Assembly: GCA_934667575.1 (NCBI GenBank) | Contig: CAKUME010000074.1 | Span: 1 to 6,176 of the forward strand | Direction of reading: 5' to 3' | Source of the DNA: an uncultured Eubacteriales bacterium | GTDB lineage: Bacteria > Bacillota > Clostridia > Oscillospirales > Acutalibacteraceae | DNA length: 6,176 nt | Shown: positions 1-5,565 of the stretch, in pieces | How positions within the stretch are numbered: position 1 is the stretch's first letter | Layout: each line of letters begins with the position of its first letter | Translations under genes and position numbers: made by a program | The notes under the pieces: generated by a model | Database searches by the model: none | Told to the model about the DNA's origin: nothing | Seen by the model: only the letters and a program-made list of their open reading frames with translations

Positions 1-82
1 ACGCGTAGAACTCCTGCTCACCAGCGGTGAACACAAATTCTTTGCCACATTCTTTGCAGGTGAGAGTTTTGTCTTCGTACAT
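1..82 (-). CDS. Zinc-ribbon domain protein, N-terminal fragment
   Basis: Only the first 27 codons are in the window; the gene runs off the left edge. The peptide begins MYEDKTLTCKECGKEF and continues VFTAGEQEFYA. It shows one CxxC knuckle (C9, C12) of a zinc ribbon, and the TAGEQEFYA stretch is typical of a small family of probable zinc-ribbon proteins common in Firmicutes, whose second cysteine pair would lie beyond the edge. Molecular function in that family is not established; nucleic-acid or protein binding is a guess. The start is supported by a GAGGT ribosome binding site (complement of 90-94) seven bases upstream. It lies downstream of the sigma-factor gene on the same strand with a gap of 135 bases. 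I see no convincing promoter of its own, so read-through from the sigma gene is possible. Confidence 0.72.
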   Translation of the reverse strand, partial: MYEDKTLTCKECGKEFVFTAGEQEFYA

Positions 83-125
83 GTGATTTACCTCGCTTTG
101 GTTAATAAAAAATTTTGTCTGCCCA

Positions 126-146
126 AAAGCGGCTGCAAACCGCTTT
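126..146 (-). terminator. Hairpin between sigma gene and zinc-ribbon gene
   Basis: AAAGCGG (126-132) and CCGCTTT (140-146) form a perfect 7-bp stem with a 7-base loop. Read on the minus strand the stem ends in TTTT, and a further T-run follows about ten bases later (109-114 region). It could be a weak intrinsic terminator for the sigma gene or a structure in the leader of the zinc-ribbon gene. The U-tract is interrupted by GGGC, so confidence is modest. Confidence 0.4.
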
Positions 147-195
147 CATTGTCTTTGTAAACAACGCTCTGTTTCCGAGGGGGGCATATATCGGA

Positions 196-214
196 ACGGT
201 CCCAAAGGGTCCGT
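196..214 (-). terminator. Hairpin immediately after the sigma gene stop
   Basis: ACGG-T-CCC (196-203) and GGG-T-CCGT (207-214) pair with a single mismatch across a 3-base AAA loop. The structure starts four bases after the sigma-factor stop codon. On the minus strand it is followed only by TTCC, not a proper U-run, so it may be a weak terminator or a 3'-end-stabilising stem. The adjacent TTCCGA (173-178) and TCGGAA (191-196) can form an alternative stem sharing one base with it. Confidence 0.33.
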
Positions 215-217
215 AGC

Positions 218-802
218 CTACTTGGATGAATCGCGCAGCTTGCGGCGGATGCGCTGCATGGCATTATCGGCGCTTTTGGCGCTGATGCCCAACCGAGTGG
301 CTGCCTGCCGCGTGGATACCGACGAGAGATATGCGGCGAGCACGCGTTTTTCCATGGGCGAAAGCCGGGTGTTGGCCGCTTGGAACACCGCGTGCAGCTT
401 TTCCTGTGCAAGCAGCTGTGCTTCGGGGCCGGGCACACCGAGCTGCGGCTGCGCAGCCTCGAGCTCGTCGATCGAAATCGGCGGTTGTGCGGGAGCACTC
501 TTTTTGCGGGAGGCTGCGCGCACGGCCGAAATCATCTGACGATCGGCGCACACCATCGCATAAGACTCAAACGGTACCGGCGACTCGGAGCGGTAGCGAT
601 GGACTGCACGCATCAGCCCGAGCGCGCCCTCCTGCACCAAATCGTCGAACTCCACCGCGCCTCCGGCATAGCGGCGTGCATGCCGCCGCAGCCGCGGCAT
701 CATTGTCAGAAACAATTCCGCAAACGCGTCGCAATCTCCGCTGCGCGCCTGCGCCGCCAGCCGACGAAGCCGGTTGGATTGGAGTTCTTTTGTTTCGGCC
801 AT
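218..802 (-). CDS. RNA polymerase sigma-70 family factor, SigH-like
   Basis: Encodes a 194-residue sigma factor that would direct core RNA polymerase to an alternative promoter set. Region 2 spans roughly residues 27-100 and contains DDLVQEGALGLMRAVHRY (53-70), then the basic recognition helix area with DRQMISAVRAASRKK (87-101). Region 4 spans about 147-190, with a helix-turn-helix ending KSADNAMQRIRRKL (176-189). The region-2 helix and this last motif resemble Bacillus SigH (transition-state/sporulation sigma) as I remember it; in Clostridia several paralogs share this architecture, so the exact regulon is unknown. A linker of about 45 residues separates the domains and there is no region 1.1 or 3, fitting a compact group 3/4-like factor. 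The frame is open to 922, but the ATG at 802 is chosen because it has an AGGTG ribosome binding site eight bases upstream and lies just downstream of the promoter at 851-879, whereas the earlier ATGs (862, 922) lie in or before that promoter. Confidence 0.9.
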   Translation of the reverse strand: MAETKELQSNRLRRLAAQARSGDCDAFAELFLTMMPRLRRHARRYAGGAVEFDDLVQEGALGLMRAVHRYRSESPVPFESYAMVCADRQMISAVRAASRKKSAPAQPPISIDELEAAQPQLGVPGPEAQLLAQEKLHAVFQAANTRLSPMEKRVLAAYLSSVSTRQAATRLGISAKSADNAMQRIRRKLRDSSK

Positions 803-810
803 TCCGTCAT

Positions 811-815
811 CACCT
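811..815 (-). promoter_or_regulatory. Ribosome binding site fixing the sigma-factor start
   Basis: AGGTG on the minus strand, eight bases from the ATG at 802. No comparable purine run precedes the upstream in-frame ATGs, so this decides the start. Confidence 0.7.
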
Positions 816-850
816 ATGGTTCCGCCAACCCTGCATTCGTGCACAGTACA

Positions 851-879
851 ATCATACCGCATTGTCAGCCGATTGTCAA
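851..879 (-). promoter_or_regulatory. Vegetative (sigma-A type) promoter of the sigma-factor gene
   Basis: On the minus strand a perfect -35 TTGACA (874-879) is followed by exactly 17 bases and a -10 TATGAT (851-856, one mismatch to TATAAT). Transcription should begin near 844, giving a leader of about 42 bases. Just upstream of the -35, positions 883-911 are almost pure A/T, including the palindrome AAAAATATTTTT (900-911), which looks like an UP element. The promoter is strong on paper, so the gene is probably transcribed in vegetative growth unless repressed through the repeats that overlap it. Confidence 0.88.
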
Positions 880-899
880 CTGTTTTATTCAAATTGTTA
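861..899. repeat. Three ATTGTYA heptamers in phase over the promoter
   Basis: ATTGTCA occurs at 861-867 and 872-878, and ATTGTTA at 893-899. The starts are 11 and 21 bases apart, about one and two helical turns, so all three face the same side of the DNA and sit in the spacer, on the -35 and just upstream of it. This could be an operator set, but one copy is partly the -35 hexamer itself, so chance is a real alternative. Confidence 0.35.
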
Positions 900-965
900 A
901 AAAATATTTTTGAGATGCGCAATGCAAATCAACAGTTTGCGTGGAACGGCGTATCGTGTCGCTTC

Positions 966-985
966 TCGCCGGGGTTTTCCGGCGA
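966..985 (-). terminator. GC-rich hairpin downstream of glnS
   Basis: TCGCCGG (966-972) and CCGGCGA (979-985) form a perfect 7-bp stem with a 6-base loop, sixty bases after the glnS stop and before the sigma-factor promoter. Its position suits the end of the gltX-glnS transcript. On the minus strand the 3' flank is GAAGCG, without a U-run, so it is not a canonical intrinsic terminator. On the plus strand it is followed by AAAATTTC, and no plus-strand gene lies there. Confidence 0.42.
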
Positions 986-1045
986 AAATTTCTATTTTAC
1001 GGCACCAAACCGAGCCTGCACACCATGAAGTTTCACAAAAACGGC

Positions 1046-2746
1046 TTACTTCTTTCCCCCGGCCGCGGGCTTATAGCTATCCTTGAGCGACACGCTGCGA
1101 TTGAAAACCGGGTGCTCCGGCGTGGAATCGGTATCGACACAGAAATAGCCGAGCCGCAAAAACTGATACGATGCCGGGGCCTGCGTGCCGCGCAGCGACG
1201 CTTCCACCTTGCAGTCGGTAAGCGTCTGGAGCGAATCGGGGTTCAGATAATCGAGAAAGTTTTTGTCGCCCGAATCGGGGTCGGCCACGGTAAACAGATT
1301 ATCGTAGAGCCGCACCTCGGCGTTCACGGCGGTGGCCGCGTCCACCCAATGAATGGTGGCTTTCACCTTGCGGCCGTCCGGCGTGTTGCCGCCGCGCGTT
1401 TCGGGATCATAGGTGGCCGTTACCGCCGTGACGCGGCCGGACTCATCCTTGATGCAGCCGGTGCAGCGCACCACATAGGCCGTTTTGAGCCGCACCTCGT
1501 TGCCGGGGAACAGCCGGAAATAGCCCTTGGCGGGGGTTTCCATGAAGTCTTCCGCTTCGATCCACAGCTCGCGCGAGAACGAGACCGGGCGCGTGCCTGC
1601 GGCGGGATCGGCCGGATTGTTTTCCACCTCAAAGGTCTCGCTCTGCCCTTCGGGATAATTTTCGAGAATCAGCTTCACTGGATGCAGCACGCCCATCACG
1701 CGCAGCGCATGCTCGTTGAGATCCTCGCGCAGGCAATGCTCCAAAAATGCGTATTCCACCACGCTGGCCGCCTTGGAAACGCCAATGCGTTCGCAAAACG
1801 CACGAATGGAGCCCGGGGTGTAGCCGCGGCGGCGCAGACCGCAGATGGTGGGCATCCGCGGGTCGTCCCAGCCGTGAACATAATGCTGTTCCACGAGCTG
1901 ACGCAGCTTACGCTTGCTCATCACCGTGTTGGTGATGTTCAGGCGGGCGAACTCGATCTGGCGCGGCTTGGCAGGCAGCGTCACGTTGGCAATCACCCAG
2001 TCGTAGAGCGGCCGGTGGGCTTCAAATTCCAGTGTGCAAAGCGAATGAGTGATACCCTCGATCGCGTCCTCGATCGGATGCGCAAAGTCGTACATGGGAT
2101 AGATGCACCATTCGTCGCCCGTGTTGTGGTGGCGCGCATGGTTGATGCGGTAAATCACCGGATCGCGCATATTAAAATTGCCCGACGCCAGATCGATTTT
2201 GGCGCGCAGGGTCATACGGCCGTCTTCAAATTCACCGTTTTTCATGCGGGTGAACAGGTCGAGGCTTTCCGCGATCGGCCGATTGCGGTAGGGGCTGGTG
2301 GCCGGATGCGTGAGGTCGCCGCGATATTCGTGCATCTGCTCCGGCGTCAGCTCACAGACATACGCGAGCCCTTTGCGGATGAGCTCCACCGCGCACTCAT
2401 ACATCTTGGGGAAATAGGACGACGCATAAAAGAACCGATCATCCCAAGTGAAGCCCAGCCAGCGAATATCCTCCTGAATGGCATCCACATATTCTTCGTC
2501 TTCCTTGGACGGATTGGTATCGTCCATGCGCAGGTTGCACAGGCCGCCAAAGCGCTCCGCCGTGCCGAAATCGATGTTGATCGCCTTCAGATGGCCGATG
2601 TGCAGATAGCCGTTGGGTTCGGGCGGAAAACGGGTGTGCACACGCATTCCGGCAAAACGGCCGCCTTCGGCAATATCTTCGCGGATAAACTCGTCGATAA
2701 AGTTGCCTTTTTTTTCGGCGTCCGTCCGTACTTCTTCGTTATTCAT
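1046..2746 (-). CDS. glnS: Glutaminyl-tRNA synthetase (GlnRS)
   Basis: Cytosolic class Ic enzyme that uses ATP to attach glutamine to tRNA-Gln. From the chosen start it is 566 residues, close to the usual 550-570. The catalytic signature PPEPNGYLHIGH lies at residues 41-52 and the KMSKS-loop variant VMSKR at 275-279. Between them are RMDDTNPSKED (73-83) and the conserved TLEFEAHRPLYDW (238-250). The C-terminal half (about 350-566) corresponds to the two beta-barrels that read the anticodon, and it looks complete. The start is not certain: in-frame ATGs lie at 2785, 2782, 2761 and 2746, none with a good ribosome binding site. The ATG at 2785 overlaps the gltX stop (ATGA), which would allow translational coupling; 2746 gives an N-terminus of typical length before the conserved part and is used here. 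It is transcribed with gltX. GlnRS in a Firmicute is less common than the GatCAB route, so this organism probably charges tRNA-Gln directly. Confidence 0.95.
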   Translation of the reverse strand: MNNEEVRTDAEKKGNFIDEFIREDIAEGGRFAGMRVHTRFPPEPNGYLHIGHLKAINIDFGTAERFGGLCNLRMDDTNPSKEDEEYVDAIQEDIRWLGFTWDDRFFYASSYFPKMYECAVELIRKGLAYVCELTPEQMHEYRGDLTHPATSPYRNRPIAESLDLFTRMKNGEFEDGRMTLRAKIDLASGNFNMRDPVIYRINHARHHNTGDEWCIYPMYDFAHPIEDAIEGITHSLCTLEFEAHRPLYDWVIANVTLPAKPRQIEFARLNITNTVMSKRKLRQLVEQHYVHGWDDPRMPTICGLRRRGYTPGSIRAFCERIGVSKAASVVEYAFLEHCLREDLNEHALRVMGVLHPVKLILENYPEGQSETFEVENNPADPAAGTRPVSFSRELWIEAEDFMETPAKGYFRLFPGNEVRLKTAYVVRCTGCIKDESGRVTAVTATYDPETRGGNTPDGRKVKATIHWVDAATAVNAEVRLYDNLFTVADPDSGDKNFLDYLNPDSLQTLTDCKVEASLRGTQAPASYQFLRLGYFCVDTDSTPEHPVFNRSVSLKDSYKPAAGGKK

Positions 2747-2781
2747 ATCGGAAAACCCCATTTCTTTTTTCGGTTGAATCA

Positions 2782-4245
2782 TCATGATTTGCAGAGCTTG
2801 GCAATACCGGCATCGATGCGCCGAAGGCTTTCTTCGCGCCCGAGAATCGCCAGGATCTCGACCGCGCCGCCGGGCGTGACCGCCGTGCCGGATGCGGCAA
2901 TGCGCACCGGCCACATTACAAAGCCGTTTTTCACACCCATGCGCACCGCCATGTCGATCAGCAGGTCGTGAATGGCGTCGGCCGTCCATTGGGGCAGCGC
3001 CGCAAGCTCGGCACGTGCCTGCTCCAGCGTGGTTCGCGCATTTTCTTCGTTCGTTTTACTTTTTTTATTGGCGAACAGCGCGGCATCGTAGTCCGGCAGC
3101 TCGCGGAAAAAGCCGATCAGCTCGGGAATTTGGCGCAGATTGGTCACGCGCGGCTGCAAAATTTGCGCCATCAGCGCCCAATCCATCTCGCGGCCGGGCA
3201 GCGTTTCGCGGAACACCGGCTCCGCCAGCTGCTCAAACTGCGCCGGCGCCATCGCGCGGATGTATTCGCCATTGAACCAGGTGAGCTTATCGTAGTCAAA
3301 AATGGCGGGCGACTTGCTGATGCCGCCGATGTCAAACGCCTGCTCGAGCTCGGCGAGCGTGAACAGCTCGCGGTTTTCTTTGGGGCACCACCCCAGCAGC
3401 GCAATATAGTTCACAATGGCTTCGGGCAGGTAGCCCTCCTGCACCAGTCCTTCAAAGCTGGTTGCGCCGTGGCGTTTGGACAGCTTGGACACGGTGCCGT
3501 CCGGATTTTTTCCCATAATCAGCGGCAGATGAACATAGGTCGGAATCTCCCAGCCGAACGCTTCGTAGAGCAGATTGTATTTTGGCGCCGACGACAGATA
3601 TTCGCAGCCGCGCACCACATGGGTGATGTGCATGGTGTGGTCGTCGATCACATTCGCAAAGTTATAAGTCGGGTAGCCGTCGGACTTGAGCAGAATCTGG
3701 TCGTCGAGCGTGCTGTTTTCCACCGTGATCTCCCCGAACACCGCATCTTGAAATGTGGTGGTGCCGGTCAACGGCGTTTTTTGCCGGATCACATAGGGCG
3801 TGCCCGCGTCGAGCAGGCGCTGCACCTCGTCGGCGGGCAGATTGCGGCAATGGCGGTCGTAGCCGCCCGGAAACTCGTCGCCGGACGCGGTTTTGAGCGA
3901 TTCGAGCCGCTCTTTGGTGCAAAAGCAGTAATAGGCCTTGCCCTCGCGCACGAGCTGCTCCGCATAGGGGCGATACATTTCGAGCCGTTGGCTCTGCACA
4001 TAGGGGCCGTAGGGGCCGCCCACATCGGGCCCTTCGTCGTGCGTCATGCCCACGGTTTGGAGCGTGTTATAAATCACCTGTTCTGCGCCGTCCACATAGC
4101 GTTCGCGGTCGGTGTCTTCGATGCGAAGGATGAATTTTCCGCCCTGTGACCGGGCGATCAGATACTCATACAATGCCGTGCGCAGGTTGCCAACGTGCAT
4201 AAAGCCGGTCGGGCTGGGCGCAAAACGGGAACGGACTTCTTTCAT
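2782..4245 (-). CDS. gltX: Glutamyl-tRNA synthetase (GluRS)
   Basis: Cytosolic class Ic enzyme that attaches glutamate to tRNA-Glu; the product also feeds heme/tetrapyrrole synthesis in organisms with the C5 pathway. The 487-residue length is standard. RFAPSPTGFMHVGN (7-20) holds the HIGH-type motif in its common GluRS form HVGN, RIEDTDRER (41-49) follows, and the KMSKS-type motif is KLSKRHG (254-260). A CxC pair (C107, C109) with H132/C133 resembles the zinc-binding site of many bacterial GluRS. The C-terminal helical anticodon domain ends in a conserved-looking AVEILAILGREESLRRI stretch. The frame is open to 4278, but the ATG at 4245 is preferred: GGAGG sits five bases upstream and the protein then begins MKEVRSRFAPSPTG as expected. 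The stop overlaps the most upstream glnS ATG, so the two genes form an operon from the promoter at 4311-4339. With GlnRS present this GluRS is probably discriminating, charging only tRNA-Glu. Confidence 0.97.
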   Translation of the reverse strand: MKEVRSRFAPSPTGFMHVGNLRTALYEYLIARSQGGKFILRIEDTDRERYVDGAEQVIYNTLQTVGMTHDEGPDVGGPYGPYVQSQRLEMYRPYAEQLVREGKAYYCFCTKERLESLKTASGDEFPGGYDRHCRNLPADEVQRLLDAGTPYVIRQKTPLTGTTTFQDAVFGEITVENSTLDDQILLKSDGYPTYNFANVIDDHTMHITHVVRGCEYLSSAPKYNLLYEAFGWEIPTYVHLPLIMGKNPDGTVSKLSKRHGATSFEGLVQEGYLPEAIVNYIALLGWCPKENRELFTLAELEQAFDIGGISKSPAIFDYDKLTWFNGEYIRAMAPAQFEQLAEPVFRETLPGREMDWALMAQILQPRVTNLRQIPELIGFFRELPDYDAALFANKKSKTNEENARTTLEQARAELAALPQWTADAIHDLLIDMAVRMGVKNGFVMWPVRIAASGTAVTPGGAVEILAILGREESLRRIDAGIAKLCKS

Positions 4246-4250
4246 AACGG

Positions 4251-4255
4251 CCTCC
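4251..4255 (-). promoter_or_regulatory. Ribosome binding site of gltX
   Basis: GGAGG on the minus strand, five bases before the ATG at 4245. It selects that start over the in-frame ATGs at 4257 and 4278; the one at 4257 overlaps this site. Confidence 0.8.
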
Positions 4256-4263
4256 ATCAATTT

Positions 4264-4290
4264 CGGGCCCGATGCCATACGGCTGGCCCG
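4264..4290 (-). promoter_or_regulatory. Hairpin in the gltX leader
   Basis: CGGGCC (4264-4269) pairs with GGCCCG (4285-4290), and GCC (4274-4276) with GGC (4281-4283) around a 4-base loop, the two stems separated by an asymmetric internal loop. It fills much of the roughly 58-base leader between the gltX promoter and its ribosome binding site, ending eight bases before the GGAGG. No U-run follows, so it is not a terminator. It could stabilise the 5' end or affect translation; no known riboswitch is recognised. Confidence 0.5.
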
Positions 4291-4310
4291 ATTGTTCTAT
4301 AATCGTTTCT

Positions 4311-4339
4311 ATTATACCATCCCCGGGCGAAATGTGCAA
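4311..4339 (-). promoter_or_regulatory. Vegetative (sigma-A type) promoter of gltX-glnS
   Basis: On the minus strand TTGCAC (4334-4339) is followed by 17 bases and a perfect TATAAT (4311-4316). The start of transcription should be near 4304, giving a leader of about 58 bases. That is too short for a T-box, the usual tRNA-sensing control of synthetase genes in Firmicutes, so this operon is probably constitutive or controlled otherwise. Confidence 0.88.
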
Positions 4340-4384
4340 ATCCTTTTTTGGAGAAAATGAAAATATTTTACCTCATTGCGCCGA

Positions 4385-4429
4385 TCACCGCCCCAAAGGC
4401 CGGCCCCGGCTTCGGCCCGGTGAATTTTT
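4385..4429 (+). terminator. Terminator-like hairpin between divergent promoters
   Basis: TCACCG (4385-4390) pairs with CGGTGA (4418-4423) and GGCCG (4398-4402) with CGGCC (4413-4417). This gives an 11-bp stem with a 7-base bulge on one side and a 10-base loop, followed directly by ATTTTT. ATTGCG (4375-4380) and CGCAAT (4432-4437) could extend pairing outside. The T-run orients it to the plus strand, but no plus-strand gene is seen upstream that it would end. It may insulate the downstream promoter or belong to an unrecognised short transcript. Confidence 0.4.
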
Positions 4430-4450
4430 GCCGCAATTTGCACGCGGCGC

Positions 4451-4478
4451 TTGCAATTTTGCCGTTTTGTGATATACT
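4451..4478 (+). promoter_or_regulatory. Promoter of the membrane protein-reductase operon
   Basis: TTGCAA (4451-4456), a 16-base spacer and TATACT (4473-4478) form a good vegetative promoter. Transcription would begin near 4485, leaving a leader of about 42 bases before the ATG at 4527. Confidence 0.72.
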
Positions 4479-4512
4479 GAAATGGAAAACCGGGCCGATG
4501 CCCGAAACGCAA

Positions 4513-4518
4513 AGGAGA
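4513..4518 (+). promoter_or_regulatory. Ribosome binding site fixing the membrane-protein start
   Basis: AGGAGA lies eight bases before the ATG at 4527. The nearby ATG at 4533 is too far (14 bases), and the upstream in-frame ATG at 4482 has no such site and falls at the predicted transcription start. Confidence 0.75.
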
Positions 4519-4526
4519 ATCGCCCC

Positions 4527-4817
4527 ATGCTGATGGACTACACAAACAAGCTGCTGGTGAGCGCAAGCTTTTTGGTGCTGCTGGCCGGGTACTGCGTGAC
4601 GTCGTTCGTGCGCCCGATGAATGCGCTTGAGAACGCGCTGATGCTCACCTTGGCAATGGAGCCGGTGCTGGTTGCCATGCTGCGCCGCACGCTCAAGCAT
4701 CGCCGCCAGAACCCGAGCACGGGCATTTACTATGGAAAAATTGCCGTGGTGATCACCTGCATGGCAGGCGCGGTGGCGCAGCTGCTGTTTGCGGTGATCG
4801 CGGCGGTGCGAAAGTGA
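4527..4817 (+). CDS. Small membrane protein, three predicted helices
   Basis: I do not recognise this 96-residue protein. It has three hydrophobic stretches long enough to span the membrane: about residues 9-28 (LLVSASFLVLLAGYCVTSFV), 35-52 and 71-94. A short basic segment (RRTLKHRR, 53-60) lies between the second and third helices and probably faces the cytoplasm. There is no cleavable signal peptide and there are no catalytic motifs. Start 4527 is chosen for the AGGAGA site eight bases upstream. Composition and codon use match the neighbouring genes. The stop TGA overlaps the ribosome binding site of the reductase gene that follows 13 bases later, so the two are almost certainly co-transcribed and probably translationally coupled. 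Function is unknown; the operon position is the only clue. Confidence 0.78.
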   Translation: MLMDYTNKLLVSASFLVLLAGYCVTSFVRPMNALENALMLTLAMEPVLVAMLRRTLKHRRQNPSTGIYYGKIAVVITCMAGAVAQLLFAVIAAVRK

Positions 4818-4822
4818 GGAGG
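4817..4822 (+). promoter_or_regulatory. Ribosome binding site of the reductase gene
   Basis: A perfect AGGAGG, eight bases before the ATG at 4831; its first base is the last base of the preceding gene's stop codon, which ties translation of the two genes together. Confidence 0.8.
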
Positions 4823-4830
4823 CAGGCAGA

Positions 4831-5565
4831 ATGAGCCGAACGGTTTGGATTACGGGCGCATCACGCGGCATTGGCCGCGCGTGCGCGCTGCGGTTCGCGC
4901 ACGCGGGCGACCGGCTGGCGCTGCTGTATCATCACAACGACGCGGCGGCGGCGCAAACGGCAGCTGATTGCCGGGCGCTCGGCGCGCAGGTGCTTCTGCT
5001 GCGCGCCGACGTGGCGGACCGCGGCGCGGTGTTCGACGCAGCGGAAGCCATCCGGCTGGAGCTGGGGCTTGTGGATGTGCTGATCAACAATGCGGGCATC
5101 GCGCAGCAAAAGCTGTTCACCGATATCACCGAATCCGATTGGCGGCGCATGACCGGCGTGAACTTGGACGGCGTATTCTATTGCTGCCAGGCCGCGCTGC
5201 CGGGCATGATCCACCGCAAAAGCGGGCGCATCATCAACATTTCCTCCATGTGGGGGCAGGTGGGCGCATCGTGCGAGGTGCATTATTCGGCGGCCAAAGC
5301 GGGGGTGATCGGGCTCACGCGCGCGCTGGCCAAGGAGGTGGGGCCGTCGGGCATCTGCGTGAATGCGATTGCGCCGGGCGTGATCGACACGGAGATGAAC
5401 GCCGCGCTCGATGCAGCCACCACACGCGCGCTGTGCGACGAAACGCCGCTGGAGCGGTTGGGCACGCCGGACGACGTTGCCCGCGCAGCAGAATTTCTCG
5501 CCGGGCCGGGCGGCGCGTTTGTTACCGGACAGATTCTGGGCGTGAACGGCGGGTTTATCATTTGA
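4831..5565 (+). CDS. Short-chain dehydrogenase/reductase, YmfI/FabG-like
   Basis: A complete 244-residue classical SDR with a Rossmann fold using NAD(P)H. The nucleotide-binding motif TGASRGIG is at residues 8-15, D60 and NNAG (86-89) follow, and the catalytic set is N111, S139, Y152 and K156 (YxxxK). The C-terminal PGVIDTEMN and TGQILGVNGG segments are typical of FabG relatives. The stretch SSMWGQVGASCEVHYS (138-153) matches my recollection of YmfI, the Bacillus SDR that reduces the 5-aminopentanone group on elongation factor P, more closely than housekeeping FabG, which usually has a simpler SSVVG..GN.GQ.NY pattern. Genomic context (no fatty-acid genes nearby, synthetase genes divergently adjacent) also argues against FabG. 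A 3-oxoacyl-ACP reductase or another SDR role remains possible. It is second in an operon with the membrane protein. Confidence 0.93.
   Translation: MSRTVWITGASRGIGRACALRFAHAGDRLALLYHHNDAAAAQTAADCRALGAQVLLLRADVADRGAVFDAAEAIRLELGLVDVLINNAGIAQQKLFTDITESDWRRMTGVNLDGVFYCCQAALPGMIHRKSGRIINISSMWGQVGASCEVHYSAAKAGVIGLTRALAKEVGPSGICVNAIAPGVIDTEMNAALDAATTRALCDETPLERLGTPDDVARAAEFLAGPGGAFVTGQILGVNGGFII

Noticed and set aside
331..913. Plus-strand open frames of 177 and 189 codons across the sigma-factor gene.
   Set aside because: Low-complexity Arg/Ala/Pro composition, and they overlap a gene with clear sigma-70 regions, a promoter and a ribosome binding site.
803..922. N-terminal extension of the sigma factor to the ATG at 922.
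   Set aside because: The extension would be encoded by the promoter region itself; the transcript should start near 844, downstream of that ATG.
941..2971. A 676-codon open frame on the plus strand across glnS.
   Set aside because: It is antisense to a clear GlnRS, has Arg/His/Ala/Gly-rich composition with no recognisable domain, and arises from GC-rich codon use on the other strand.
2746..2989. An 81-residue N-terminal extension of GlnRS to 2989.
   Set aside because: It lies in gltX coding sequence, is Arg-rich and low complexity, and has no counterpart in GlnRS.
2968..4149. A 393-codon plus-strand open frame across gltX.
   Set aside because: It mirrors GluRS codons, has no ribosome binding site of note and no family resemblance.
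4186..4197. HVGN in place of HIGH in GluRS as a sign of a defective enzyme.
   Set aside because: The last position of this motif varies widely in bacterial GluRS, and the rest of the active site is intact.
4246..4304. T-box riboswitch in the gltX leader.
   Set aside because: The leader is only about 58 bases and shows neither a specifier loop nor the T-box sequence followed by a terminator.
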